A stretch of DNA of 64,000 nucleotides, taken from Ptiloglossa arizonensis (lineage: Eukaryota > Arthropoda > Insecta > Hymenoptera > Colletidae). Location: contig NW_027479030.1 of the NCBI RefSeq assembly GCF_051014685.1, positions 124,001 through 188,000 of the forward strand, given 5' to 3'. Below are positions 40,101-52,030 of this stretch, piece after piece. Position numbers and translations under genes: made by a program. Numbering within the stretch: position 1 is the first letter of the stretch; every line of letters starts with the position of its first letter. The notes under the pieces were generated by a model. The model made no database searches and had not been told where the DNA came from. It was given only the letters and a program-made list of their open reading frames with translations.

Positions 40101-42749
40101 TCTACTTTCAGTTGCAATAGGAATTTTTGGGTTAGGTCAATCCGTTCGCGAGATATGGAAGTTTGATGCTATGAAATGGTTGACAAGACAACAAATTTTT
40201 CGCAATTCTGCTGCTCCAAACGCTCAACCAGAATGGCCTAGGGAAAAAATGAACATACCGTTGTAATCGGGCGTGTTTCTACTTTCAGATGCAATACGAA
40301 TTTTTGGGTTAGGTCAATCCGTTCGCGAGATATGGGAGTTTGAAGCTGAGAAATAGTTGAGAAGACAACAAATTTTTCGCAATTCTGCTGCTCCAAACGC
40401 TTATGCGGAATGGCATTGGGAAAAAGTACACATACCGTTGTAATCGGGCGAGTTTCTACTTTCAGATGCAATAGGAATTTTTGGGTTATGTCAATCCGTT
40501 CGCGAGATATGGGATTTTGTGCTAAGAAATGGTTGAGAAGAGAATAAATTTTTCGCAATTCTGCTGCTGCAAACGCTTAACCAGAATGGCCTGGGGAAAA
40601 AATGCACATACCGTTGTAATCGGGCGAGTTTCTACTTTCAGATGCAATAGGAATTTTTGGGTTAGGTCAATCCGTTCGCGTGATATGGGAGTTTGAATCG
40701 AAGAAATGGTTGACAAGACAACAAATTTTTCGCAATTCTGCTGCTCCAAACGCTTAACCAGAATAGCATAGGGAAAAAATACACCCACCGTTGTAATCGG
40801 GCGAGTTTCTACTTTCAGACGCAACAGGAATTTTTGGGTTGGGTCAATCCGTTCGCGAGATATGGGAGGCTGAAGCCAAGAAATGGTTGAGAACGCAAAA
40901 AATTTTTCGCAATTCTGCTGCTCCAAACGCTTAACCAGAATGGCCTAGGGAAAAAATACACATACCGTTGTAATCGGGCGAGTTTCTACTTTCAGATGCA
41001 ATAGGGATTTTTGGGTTAAGTCAATCCGTTCGCGAGATATGGGAGTTTGAAGCTAAGAAGTGGTTGAGAAGACAACAAATTTTTGGCAATTCTGCTGCTC
41101 CAAACGCTTAACCAGAATGGCCTATGGAAAAAATACACATACCGTTGTATTCGGGCGAGTTTCTACTTTCAGATGCAATAGGAATTTTTGGGTTAGGTCA
41201 ATCCGTTCGCGAGATATGGGAGATTGAAGCCAAGAAATGATTGAGAAGGCAAAAAAATTTTCGCAATTCTGCTGCTCCAAACGCTTAACCAGAATGGCCT
41301 AGGGAAAAAATGCACATACCGTTGTAATCGGGCGAGTTTCTACTTTCAGATGCAATAGGAATTTTTGGGTTAGGACAATCCGTTCGCGAGATATGAGAGT
41401 TTGAAGCTAAGAAATGGTTGACAAGACAACAAATTTTTCGCACTTCTATTGCTCCAATCGCTTAACCAGAATGGCCTAGGGAAAAAATACGCATACCGTT
41501 GTAATCGGGCGTGTTTCTACTTTCAGATGCAATAGGAATTTTTGGGCTAGGTCAAACCGTTCGCGAGATATGGGTGTTTGAAGCTAAGAAATGGTTGAGA
41601 GGACAACAAATTTTTCGCAATTCTGCTGCTCCAAACGCTTATGCGGAATGGCAGATGGAAAAAGTACACATACCGTTGTAATCGGGCGAGTTTCTACTTT
41701 CAGATGCAATAGGAATTTTTGGGTTAGGTCAATCCGTTCGCGAGATATGGGAGTTTGAAGCCAAGAAATGATTGAGAAGGCAAAAAATTTTTCGCAATTC
41801 TGCTGCTCCAAACGCTTAACCGGAATGGCATAGGGAAAAAGTACACATACCGTTGTAATCGGGCGAGTTTCTACTTTCAGACGCAACAGGAATTTTTGGG
41901 TTGGGTCAAACCGTTCGCGAGATATGGGAGTTTGAAGCCAAGAAATGGTTGAGAAGACAACAAATTTTTCGCAATTCTGCTGCTCCAAACGCTTAACCAG
42001 AATGGCATAGGGAAAAAATGCACCTACCGTTGTAATCGGGCGAGTTTCTACTTTCAGACGCAACAGGAATTTTTGGGTTGGGTCAATCCGTTCGCGAGAT
42101 ATGGGAGGCTGAAGCCAAGAAATGGTTGAGAACGCAAAAAATTTTTCGCAATTCTGCTGCTCCAAACGCTTAACCAGAATGGCCTAGGGAAAAAATACAC
42201 ATACCGTTGTAATCGGGCGAGTTTCTACTTTCAGAGGCAATAGGGATTTTTGGGTTAAGTCAATCCGTTCGCGAGATATGGGAGTTTGAAGCTAAGAAGT
42301 GGTTGAGAAGACAACAAATTTTTCGCAATTCTGCTGCTCCAAACGCTTAACCAGAATGGCCTATGGAAAAAATACACATACCGTTGTATTCGGGCGAGTT
42401 TCTACTTTCAGATGCAATAGGAATTTTTGGGTTAGGTCAATCCGTTCGCGAGATATGGGAGTTTGAAGCCAAGAAATGATTGAGAAGGCAAAAAAATTTT
42501 CGCAATTCTGCTGCTCCAAACGCTTAACCAGAATGGCCTAGGGAAAAAATGCACATACCGTTGTAATCGGGCGAGTTTCTACTTTCAGATGCAATAGGAA
42601 TTTTTGGGTTAGGTCAATCCGTTCGCGAGATATGAGAGTTTGAAGCTAAGAAATGGTTGACAAGACAACAAATTTTTCGCACTTCTATTGCTCCAATCGC
42701 TTAACCAGAATGGCCTAGGGAAAAAAATACGCATACCTTTGTAATCGGG
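40101..42749 (+). repeat. Mosaic block, partly copied at 44.1-44.6 kb
   Basis: AGAATAGCATAGGG near 40,761 recurs near 44,124 and the following monomers to about 41,200 match 44,063-44,560 (3,363 bp, 19 monomers). The ATTTTGTGC deletion monomer is at 40,514. Three successive monomers at 41.6-42.2 kb lack both amber positions of the minus-strand frame, giving the longest open run in the window (41,584-42,165), discussed under findings. A one-base insertion in the A-tract lies near 42,721. Confidence 0.75.
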
Positions 42750-45594
42750 CGAGTTTCTACTTTCAGATGCAATAGGAATTTTTGGGTTAGGTCAATCCGT
42801 TCGCGAGATATGGGAGTTTGAAGCTAGGAAATGGTTGAGAAGAGAACAAATTTTTCGCACTTCTGCTGCTCCAATCGCTTAACCAGAATGGCATAGGGAA
42901 AAAATACACCTACCGTTGTAATCGGGCGAGTTTCTACTTTCAGACGCAACAGGAATTTTTGGGTTGGGTCAATTCGTTCGCGAGATATGGGAGGCTGAAG
43001 CCAAGAAATGGTTGAGAACGCAAAAAATTTTTCGCAATTCTGCTGCTCCAAACGCTTAACCAGAATGGCCTAGGGAAAAAATACACATACCGTTGTAATC
43101 GGGCGAGTTTCTACTTTCAGTTGCAATAGGAATTTTTGGGTTAGGTCAATCCGTTCGCGAGATATGGAAGTTTGATGCTATGAAATGGTTGACAAGACAA
43201 CAAATTTTTCGCAATTCTGCTGCTCCAAACGCTCAACCAGAATGGCCTAGGGAAAAAATGATCATACCGTTGTAATCGGGCGTGTTTCTACTTTCAGATG
43301 CAATACGAATTTTTGGGTTAGGTCAATCCGTTCGCGAGATATGGGAGTTTGAAGCTATGAAATGGCTGACAAGACAACAAATTTTTCGCAATTCTGCTGC
43401 TCCAAACGCTCAACCAGAATGGCCTAGGGAAAAAATGCACATACCGTTGTAATCGGGCGTGTTTCTACTTTCAGATGCAATAGGAATTTTTGGGTTAGGT
43501 CTATCCGTTCGGGAGATATGGGAGTTTGAAGCTGAGAAATAGTTGAGAAGACAACAAATTTTTCGCAATTCTGCTGCTCCAAACGCTTATGCGGAATGGC
43601 ATTGGGAAAAAGTACACATACCGTTGTAATCGGGCGAGTTTCTACTTTCAGATGCAATAGGAATTTTTGGGTTATGTCAATCCGTTCGCGAGATATGGGA
43701 TTTTGTGCTAAGAAATGGTTGAGAAGAGAATAAATTTTTCGCAATTCTGCTGCTCCAAACGCTTAACCAGAATGGCCTGGGGAAAAAATGCACATACCGT
43801 TGTAATCGGGCGAGTTTCTACTTTCAGATGCAATAGGAATTTTTGGGTTAGCTCAATCCGTTCGCGTGATATGGGAGTTTGAATCGAAGAAATGGTTGAC
43901 AAGACAACAAATTTTTCGCATTTCTGCTGCTCCAATCGCTTAACCAGAATGGCCTAGGGAAAAAATACGCATACCGTTGTAATCGGGCGAGTTTCTACTT
44001 TCAGATGCAGCAGGAATTTTTGGGTTTGGTCAATCTGTTCGCGAGATATGGGACTTTGAAGCTAAGAAATGGTTGAGAAGACAACAAATTTTTCGCAATT
44101 CTGCTGCTCCAAACGCTTAACCAGAATAGCATAGGGAAAAAATACACCCACCGTTGTAATCGGGCGAGTTTCTACTTTCAGACGCAACAGGAATTTTTGG
44201 GTTGGGTCAATCCGTTCGCGAGATATGGGAGGCTGAAGCCAAGAAATGGTTGAGAACGCAAAAAATTTTTCGCAATTCTGCTGCTCCAAACGCTTAACCA
44301 GAATGGCCTAGGGAAAAAATACACATACCGTTGTAATCGGGCGAGTTTCTACTTTCAGATGCAATAGGGATTTTTGGGTTAAGTCAATCCGTTCGCGAGA
44401 TATGGGAGTTTGAAGCTAAGAAGTGGTTGAGAAGACAACAAATTTTTGGCAATTCTGCTGCTCCAAACGCTTAACCAGAATGGCCTATGGAAAAAATACA
44501 CATACCGTTGTATTCGGGCGAGTTTCTACTTTCAGATGCAATAGGAATTTTTGGGTTAGGTCAATCCGTTCGCGAGATATGGGAGTTTGAAGCTAGGAAA
44601 TGGTTGAGAAGAGAACAAATTTTTCGCACTTCTGCTGCTCCAATCGCTTAACCAGAATGGCATAGGGAAAAAATACACCTACCGTTGTAATCGGGCGAGT
44701 TTCTACTTTCAGACGCAACAGGAATTTTTGGGTTGGGTCAATTCGTTCGCGAGATATGGGAGGCTGAAGCCAAGAAATGGTTGAGAACGCAAAAAATTTT
44801 TCGCAATTCTGCTGCTCCAAACGCTTAACCAGAATGGCCTAGGGAAAAAATACACATACCGTTGTAATCGGGCGAGTTTCTACTTTCAGTTGCAATAGGA
44901 ATTTTTGGGTTAGCTCAATCCGTTCGCGAGATATGGAAGTTTGATGCTATGAAATGGTTGACAAGACAACAAATTTTTCGCAATTCTGCTGCTCCAAACG
45001 CTCAACCAGAATGGCCTAGGGAAAAAATGAACATACCGTTGTAATCGGGCGTGTTTCTACTTTCAGATGCAATACGAATTTTTGGGTTAGGTCAATCCGT
45101 TCGCGAGATATGGGAGTTTGAAGCTATGAAATGGCTGACAAGACAACAAATTTTTCGCAATTCTGCTGCTCCAAACGCTCAACCAGAATGGCCTAGGGAA
45201 AAAATGCACATACCGTTGTAATCGGGCGTGTTTCTACTTTCAGATGCAATAGGAATTTTTGGGTTAGGTCTATCCGTTCGCGAGATATGGGAGTTTGAAG
45301 CTGAGAAATAGTTGAGAAGACAACAAATTTTTCGCAATTCTGCTGCTCCAAACGCTTATGCGGAATGGCATTGGGAAAAAGTACACATACCGTTGTAATC
45401 GGGCGAGTTTCTACTTTCAGATGCAATAGGAATTTTTGGGTTATGTCAATCCGTTCGCGAGATATGGGATTTTGTGCTAAGAAATGGTTGAGAAGAGAAT
45501 AAATTTTTCGCAATTCTGCTGCTCCAAACGCTTAACCAGAATGGCCTGGGGAAAAAATGCACATACCGTTGTAATCGGGCGAGTTTCTACTTTC
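42750..45594 (+). repeat. Six-monomer block repeated at 1,769 bp
   Basis: Bases 42,750-43,825 match 44,519-45,594 at ten monomers less one base, the missing base being in the ATTTTGTGC monomer (43,701 and 45,470). Shared rare variants include GGGTCAATTCGTTCGC, ATATGGAAGTTTGATGC and CAATACGAATTT. The monomers between the copies (43,830-44,520) come partly from the 40.7-41.2 kb block, so the arrangement needs at least two exchanges. Confidence 0.82.
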
Positions 45595-47640
45595 AGTTGC
45601 AATAGGAATTTTTGGGTTAGGTCAAACCGTTCGCGAGATATGGGTGTTTGAAGCTAAGAAATGGTTGAGAACGCAAAAAATTTTTCGCAATTCTGCTGCT
45701 CCAAACGCTTAACCAGAATGGCCTAGGTAAAAAATACACATACCGTTGTAATCGGGCGAGTGTCTACTTTCAGATGCAATAGGAATTTTTGGGTTAGGTC
45801 AATCCGTTCGCGAGATATAGGAGTTTGAAGCCAAGAAATGATTGAGAAGGGAAAAAAATTTTCGCACTTCTGCTGCTCCAAACGCTTAACCAGAATGGCC
45901 TAGGGAAAAAATACACATACCGTTGTAATCGGGCGAATTTCTACTTTCAGATGCAATAGGAATGTTTGGGTTAGGTCAATCCGTTCGCGAGATATGGGAG
46001 TTTGAAGCCAAGAAATGATTGAGAAGGCAAAAAATTTTTCGCAATTCTGCTGCTCCAAACGCTTAACCAGAATGGCCTAGGGAAAAAATACACATACCGT
46101 TGTAATCGGGCGAGTTTCTACTTTCAGATGCAATAGGAATTTTTGGGTTAGGTCAATCCGTTCGCGAGATATGGGAGTTTGAAGCCAAGAAATGGTTGAG
46201 AAGGCAAAAAATTTTTCGCAATTCTGTTGCTCCAAACGCTTAACCAGAATGGCCTAGGGAAAAAATACCCATACCGTTGTAATCGGGCGAGTTTCTATTT
46301 TCAGATGCAATAGGAATTTTTGGGTTAGGTCAATCCGTTCGCGAGATATGGGAGTTTGAAGCCAAGAAATGGTTGAGAAGGCAAAAAATTTTTCGCAATT
46401 CTGTTGCTCCAAACGCTTAACCAGAATGGCCTAGGGAAAAAATACCCATACCGTTGTAATCGGGCGAGTTTCTACTTTCAGATGCAATAGGAATTTTTGG
46501 GTTAGGTCAATCCGTTCGCGAGATATGGGAGTTTGAATCTAAGAAGTGGTTGAGAAGACAACAAATTTTTCGCAAATCTGCTGCTCCAAACGCTTAACCG
46601 GAATGGCATAGGGAAAAAGTACACATACCGTTGTAATCGGGCGAGTTTCTACTTTCAGTTGCAATAGGAATTTTTGGGTTAGGTCAATCCGTTCGCGAGA
46701 TATGGGAGTTTGAATCTATGAAATGGTTGACTAGACAACAAATTTTTCGCAATTCTGCTGCTCCAACCGCTCAACCAGAATGGCCTAGGGAAAAAATGCA
46801 CATACCGTTGTAATCGGGCGAGTTTCTACTTTCAGATGCAATAGGAATTTTTGGGTTAGGTCAATCCGTTCGCGAGATATGGGAGTTTGAAGCTAAGAAA
46901 TGGTTGACGAGACAACAAATTTTTCGCACTTCTGCTGCTCCAAACGCTTAACCAGAACAGCCTAGGTAAAAAATGCACTTACCGTTGTAATCGGGCGAGA
47001 TTCTACTTTCAGACGCAATAGGAATTTTTGGCTTAGGTCAATCCGTTCGCGAGATATGGGAGATTGAAGCTAAGAAATGGTTGACAAGACAACAAATTTT
47101 TCGCACTTCTGCTGCTCCAATCGCTTAACCAGAATGGCCTAGGGAAAAAACTCGCATACCGTTGTAATCGGGCGAGTTTCTACTTTCAGATGCAATAGGA
47201 ATTTTTGGGTTAGGTCAACCCGTTCGCGAGATATAGGAGTTTGAAGCTAAGAAATGGTTGAGAAGACAACAAATTTTTCGCAATTCTGCTGCTCCAAACG
47301 CTTATGCGGAATGGCATAGGGAAAAAGTACACATACCGTTGTAATCGGGCGAGTTTCTACTTTCAGATGCAATAGGAATTTTTGGGTTAGGTCAACCCGT
47401 TCGCGAGATATAGGAGTTTGAAGCTAAGAAATGGTTGAGAAGACAACAAATTTTTCGCAATTCTGCTGCTCCAAACGCTTATGCGGAATGGCATAGGGAA
47501 AAAGTACACATACCGTTGTAATCGGGCGAGTTTATACTTTCAAATGCAATAGGAATTTTTGGGTTATGTCCATCCGTTCGCGAGATATGGGAGTTTGAAG
47601 CTAAGAAGTGGTTGAGAAGACAACAAATTTTTCGCAAATC
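45595..47640 (+). repeat. Mosaic: relative of 30.5-31.4 kb followed by a new subtype
   Basis: About 45,655-46,500 resembles 30,441-31,450 (GCGAGTGTCTAC, GAGAAGGGAAAAAAA, CGGGCGAATTTC, CTGTTGCTCC with AATACCC). From about 46,700 a subtype set not seen further left begins: GACTAGACAAC, CCAACCGCTCAACC, GACGAGACAAC, CCAGAACAGCC, GTCAACCCGTTCGC with ATATAGGAG. Local duplication at 708 bp links 46,930-47,250 with 47,640-47,960. Confidence 0.72.
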
Positions 47641-49189
47641 TGCTGCTTCAAACGCTTAACCAGAACAGCCTAGGTAAAAAATGCACTTACCGTTGTAATC
47701 GGGCGAGATTCTACTTTCAGACGCAATAGGAATTTTTGGCTTAGGTCAATCCGTTCGCGAGATATGGGAGATTGAAGCTAAGAAATGGTTGACAAGACAA
47801 CAAATTTTTCGCACTTCTGCTGCTCCAATCGCTTAACCAGAATGGCCTAGGGAAAAAATTCGCATACCGTTGTAATCGGGCGAGTTTCTACTTTCAGATG
47901 CAATAGGAATTTTTGGGTTAGGTCAACCCGTTCGCGAGATATAGGAGTTTGAAGCTAAGAAATGGTTGAGAAGACAACAAATTTTTCGCAATTCTGCTGC
48001 TCCAAACGCTTATGCGGAATGGCATAGGGAAAAAGTACACATACCGTTGTAATCGGGCGAGTTTCTACTTTCAGATGCAATAGGAATTTTTGGGTTAGGT
48101 CAACCCGTTCGCGAGATATAGGAGTTTGAAGCTAAGAAATGGTTGAGAAGACAACAAATTTTTCGCAATTCTGCTGCTCCAAACGCTTATGCGGAATGGC
48201 ATAGGGAAAAAGTACACATACCGTTGTAATCGGGCGAGTTTCTACCTTCAGATGCAATAGGAATTTTTGGGTTAGGTCAATCCGTTCGCGAGATATGGGA
48301 GTTTGAAGCTAAGAAATAGTTGAGAAGACAACAAATTTTTCGCAATTATGCTGCTCCAAACGCTTATGCGGAATGGCATAGGGAAAAAGTACACATACCG
48401 TTGTAATCGGGCGAGTTTCTACTTTCAGATGCAATAGGAATTCTTGGGTTATGTCCATCCGTTCGCGAGATATGGGAGTTTGTGCTAAGAAATGGTTGAG
48501 AAGAGAATAAATTTTTCGCAATTCTGCTGCTCCAAACGCTTAACCAGAATGGCCTGGGGAAAAAATACACATACCGTTGTAATCGGGCGAGTTTCTACTT
48601 TCAGATGCAATAGGAATTTTTGGGTTAGGTCAATCCGTTCGCGAGATATGGGAGTTTGAAGCCAAGAAATGGTTGAGAAGGCAAAAAATTTTTCGCAATT
48701 CTGTTGCTCCAAACGCTTAACCAGAATGGCCTAGGGAAAAAATACCCAAACCGTTGTAATCGGGCGAGTTTCTACTTTCAGATGCAATAGGAATTTTTGG
48801 GTTAGGTCAATCCGTTCGCGAGATATGGGAGTTTGAAGCCAAGAAATGGTTGAGAAGGCAAAAAATTTTTCGCAATTCTGTTGCTCCAAACGCTTAACCA
48901 GAATGGCCTAGGGAAAAAATACCCATACCGTTGTAATCGGGCGAGTTTCTACTTTCAGATGCAATAGGAATTTTTGGGTTAGGTCAATCCGTTCGCGAGA
49001 TATGGGAGTTTGAAGCTAAGAAATTGTTGAGAAGAGAATAAATTTTTCGCAATTCTGCTGCTCCAATCGCTTAACCAGAATGGCCTAGGGAAAAAATGCA
49101 CATACCGTTGTAATCGGGCGAGTTTCTACTTTCAGATACAATAGGAATTTTTGGGTTAGGCCAATCCGTTCGCGAGATATGGGAGTTTG

Positions 49190-52030
49190 AAGCTAAGAAG
49201 TGGTTGAGAAGACAACAAATTTTTCGCAAATCTGCTGCTCCAAACGCTTAACCGGAATGGCATAGGGAAAAAGTACACATACCGTTGTAATCGGGCGAGT
49301 TTCTACTTTCAGTTGCAATAGGAATTTTTGGGTTAGGTCAATCCGTTCGCGAGATATGGGTGTTTGAAGCTATGAAATGGTTGACTAGACAACAAATTTT
49401 TCGCAATTCTGCTGCTCCAACCGCTCAACCAGAATGGCCTAGGAAAAAAATGCACATACCGTTGTAATCGGGCGAGTTTCTACTTTCAGATGCAATAGGA
49501 ATTTTTGGGTTAGGTCAATCCGTTCGCGAGATATGGGAGTTTGAAGCTAAGAAATGGTTGACGAGACAACAAATTTTTAGCACTTCTGCTGCTCCAAACG
49601 CTTAACCAGAACAGCCTAGGTAAAAAATGCACTTACCGTTGTAATCGGGCGAGATTCTACTTTCAGACGCAATAGGAATTTTTGGCTTAGGTCAATCCGT
49701 TCGCGAGATATGGGAGATTGAAGCTAAGAAATGGTTGACAAGACAACAAATTTTTCGCACTTCTGCTGCTCCTATCGCTTAACCAGAATGGCCTAGGGAA
49801 AAAACTCGCATACCGTTGTAAGCGGGCGAGTTTCTACTTTCAGATGCAATAGGAATTTTTGGGTTAGGTCAACCCGTTCGCGAGATATAGGAGTTTGAAG
49901 CTAAGAAATGGTTGAGAAGACAACAAATTTTTCGCAATTCTGCTGCTCCAAACGCTTATGCGGAATGGCATAGGGAAAAAGTACACATACCGTTGTAATC
50001 GGGCGAGTTTCTACTTTCAGATGCAATAGGAATTTTTGGGTTAGGTCAACCCGTTCGCGAGATATAGGAGTTTGAAGCTAAGAAATGGTTGAGAAGACAA
50101 CAAATTTTTCGCAATTCTGCTGCTCCAAACGCTTATGCGGAATGGCATAGGGAAAAAGTACACATACCGTTGTAATCGGGCGAGTTTCTACCTTCAGATG
50201 CAATAGGAATTTTTGGGTTAGGTCAATCCGTTCGCGAGATATGGGAGTTTGAAGCTAAGAAATAGTTGAGAAGACAACAAATTTTTCGCAATTCTGCTGC
50301 TCCAAACGCTTATGCGGAATGGCATAGGGAAAAAGTACACATACCGTTGTAATCGGGCGAGTTTCTACTTTCAGATGCAATAGGAATTTTTGGGTTATGT
50401 CCATCCGTTCGCGAGATATGGGAGTTTGAAGCTAAGAAGTGGTTGAGAAGACAACAAATTTTTCGCAAATCTGCTGCTCCAAACGCTTAACCGGAGTGGC
50501 ATAGGGAAAAAGTACACATACCGTTGTAATCGGGCGAGTCTCTACTTTCAGTTGCAATAGGAATTTTTGGGTTAGGTCAATCCGTTCGCGAGATATGGGA
50601 GTTTGAAGCTATGAAATGGTTGACTAGACAACAAATTTTTCGCATTTCTGCTGCTCCAACCGCTCAACCAGAATGGCCTAGGGAAAAAATGCACATACCG
50701 TTGTAATCGGGCGAGTTTCTACTTTCAGATGCAATAGGAATTTTTGGGTTATGTCCATCCGTTCGCGAGATATGGGAGTTTGAAGCTAAGAAGTGGTTGA
50801 GAAGACAACAAATTTTTCGCAAATCTGCTGCTCCAAACGCTTAACCGGAGTGGCATAGGGAAAAAGTACACATACCGTTGTAATCGGGCGAGTCTCTACT
50901 TTCAGTTGCAATAGGAATTTTTGGGTTAGGTCAATCCGTTCGCGAGATATGGGAGTTTGAAGCTATGAAATGGTTGACTAGACAACAAATTTTTCGCATT
51001 TCTGCTGCTCCAACCGCTCAACCAGAATGGCCTAGGGAAAAAATGCACATACCGTTGTAATCGGGCGAGTTTCTACTTTCAGATGCAATAGGAATTTTTG
51101 GGTTAGGTCAATCCGTTCGCGAGATATGGGAGTTTGAAGCTAAGAAATGGTTGACGAGACAACAAATTTTTCGCACTTCTGCTGCTCCAAACGCTTAACC
51201 AGAACAGCCTAGGTAAAAAATGCACACACCGTTGTAATCGGGCGAGTTTCTACTTTCAGATGCAATAGGAATTTTTGGGTTAGGTCAATCCGTTCGCGAG
51301 ATATGGGAGTTTGAAGCTAAGAAATGGTTGACAAGACAACAAATTTTTCGCACTTCTGCTGCTCCAATCGCTTAACCAGAATGGCCTAGGGAAAAAACTC
51401 GCATACCGTTGTAATCGGGCGAGTTTCTACTTTCAGATGCAATAGGAATTTTTGGGTTAGGTCAACCCGTTCGCGAGATATAGGAGTTTGAAGCTAAGAA
51501 ATGGTTGAGAAGACAACAAATTTTTCGCAATTCTGCTGCTCCAAACGCTTATGCGGAATGGCATAGGGAAAAAGTACACATACCGTTGTAATCGGGCGAG
51601 TTTCTACTTTCAGATGCAATAGGAATTTTTGGGTTAGGTCAACCCGTTCGCGAGATATAGGAGTTTGAAGCTAAGAAATGGTTGAGAAGACAACAAATTT
51701 TTCGCAATTCTGCTGCTCCAAACGCTTATGCGGAATGGCATAGGGAAAAAGTACACATACCGTTGTAATCGGGCGAGTTTCTACCTTCAGATGCAATAGG
51801 AATTTTTGGGTTAGGTCAATCCGTTCGCGAGATATGGGAGTTTGAAGCTAAGAAATAGTTGAGAAGACAACAAATTTTTCGCAATTCTGCTGCTCCAAAC
51901 GCTTATGCGGAATGGCATAGGGAAAAAGTACACATACCGTTGTAATCGGGCGAGTTTCTACTTTCAGATGCAATAGGAATTTTTGGGTTATGTCCATCCG
52001 TTCGAGAGATATGGGAGTTTGAAGCTAAGA
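49190..52030 (+). repeat. Nine-monomer (1,593-bp) repeat inside the 27-monomer block
   Basis: GTCAACCCG is at 49,868 and 51,461, and the runs 49,190-50,430 and 50,783-52,023 correspond at 1,593 bp with few differences (GATTCTACTTTC against GTTTCTACTTTC near 51,246). The 49,190-50,400 stretch also recurs from 52,022 at 2,832 bp. Confidence 0.8.
50391..51100 (+). repeat. Two-monomer (354-bp) tandem duplication
   Basis: Bases about 50,391-50,744 and 50,745-51,098 correspond: GTCCATCCG, GCTAAGAAGTGG at 50,431 and 50,785, CCGGAGTGGC, GGGCGAGTCTCTAC, GACTAGACAAC and CGCATTTCTG are all shared. I saw no difference between the copies. Other copies of this dimer (near 49,200, 52,030 and 53,970) lack the GAGTGGC and GAGTCTC variants, so this duplication looks recent. 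Confidence 0.88.

Noticed and set aside
41584..42165. Open frames of 61-193 codons on both strands as protein-coding genes
   Set aside because: All lie in the satellite, repeat with its period, open mostly at TTG or GTG, end at polymorphic sites of the monomer and resemble no protein family I know. They follow from the 177-bp length and from homogenisation.
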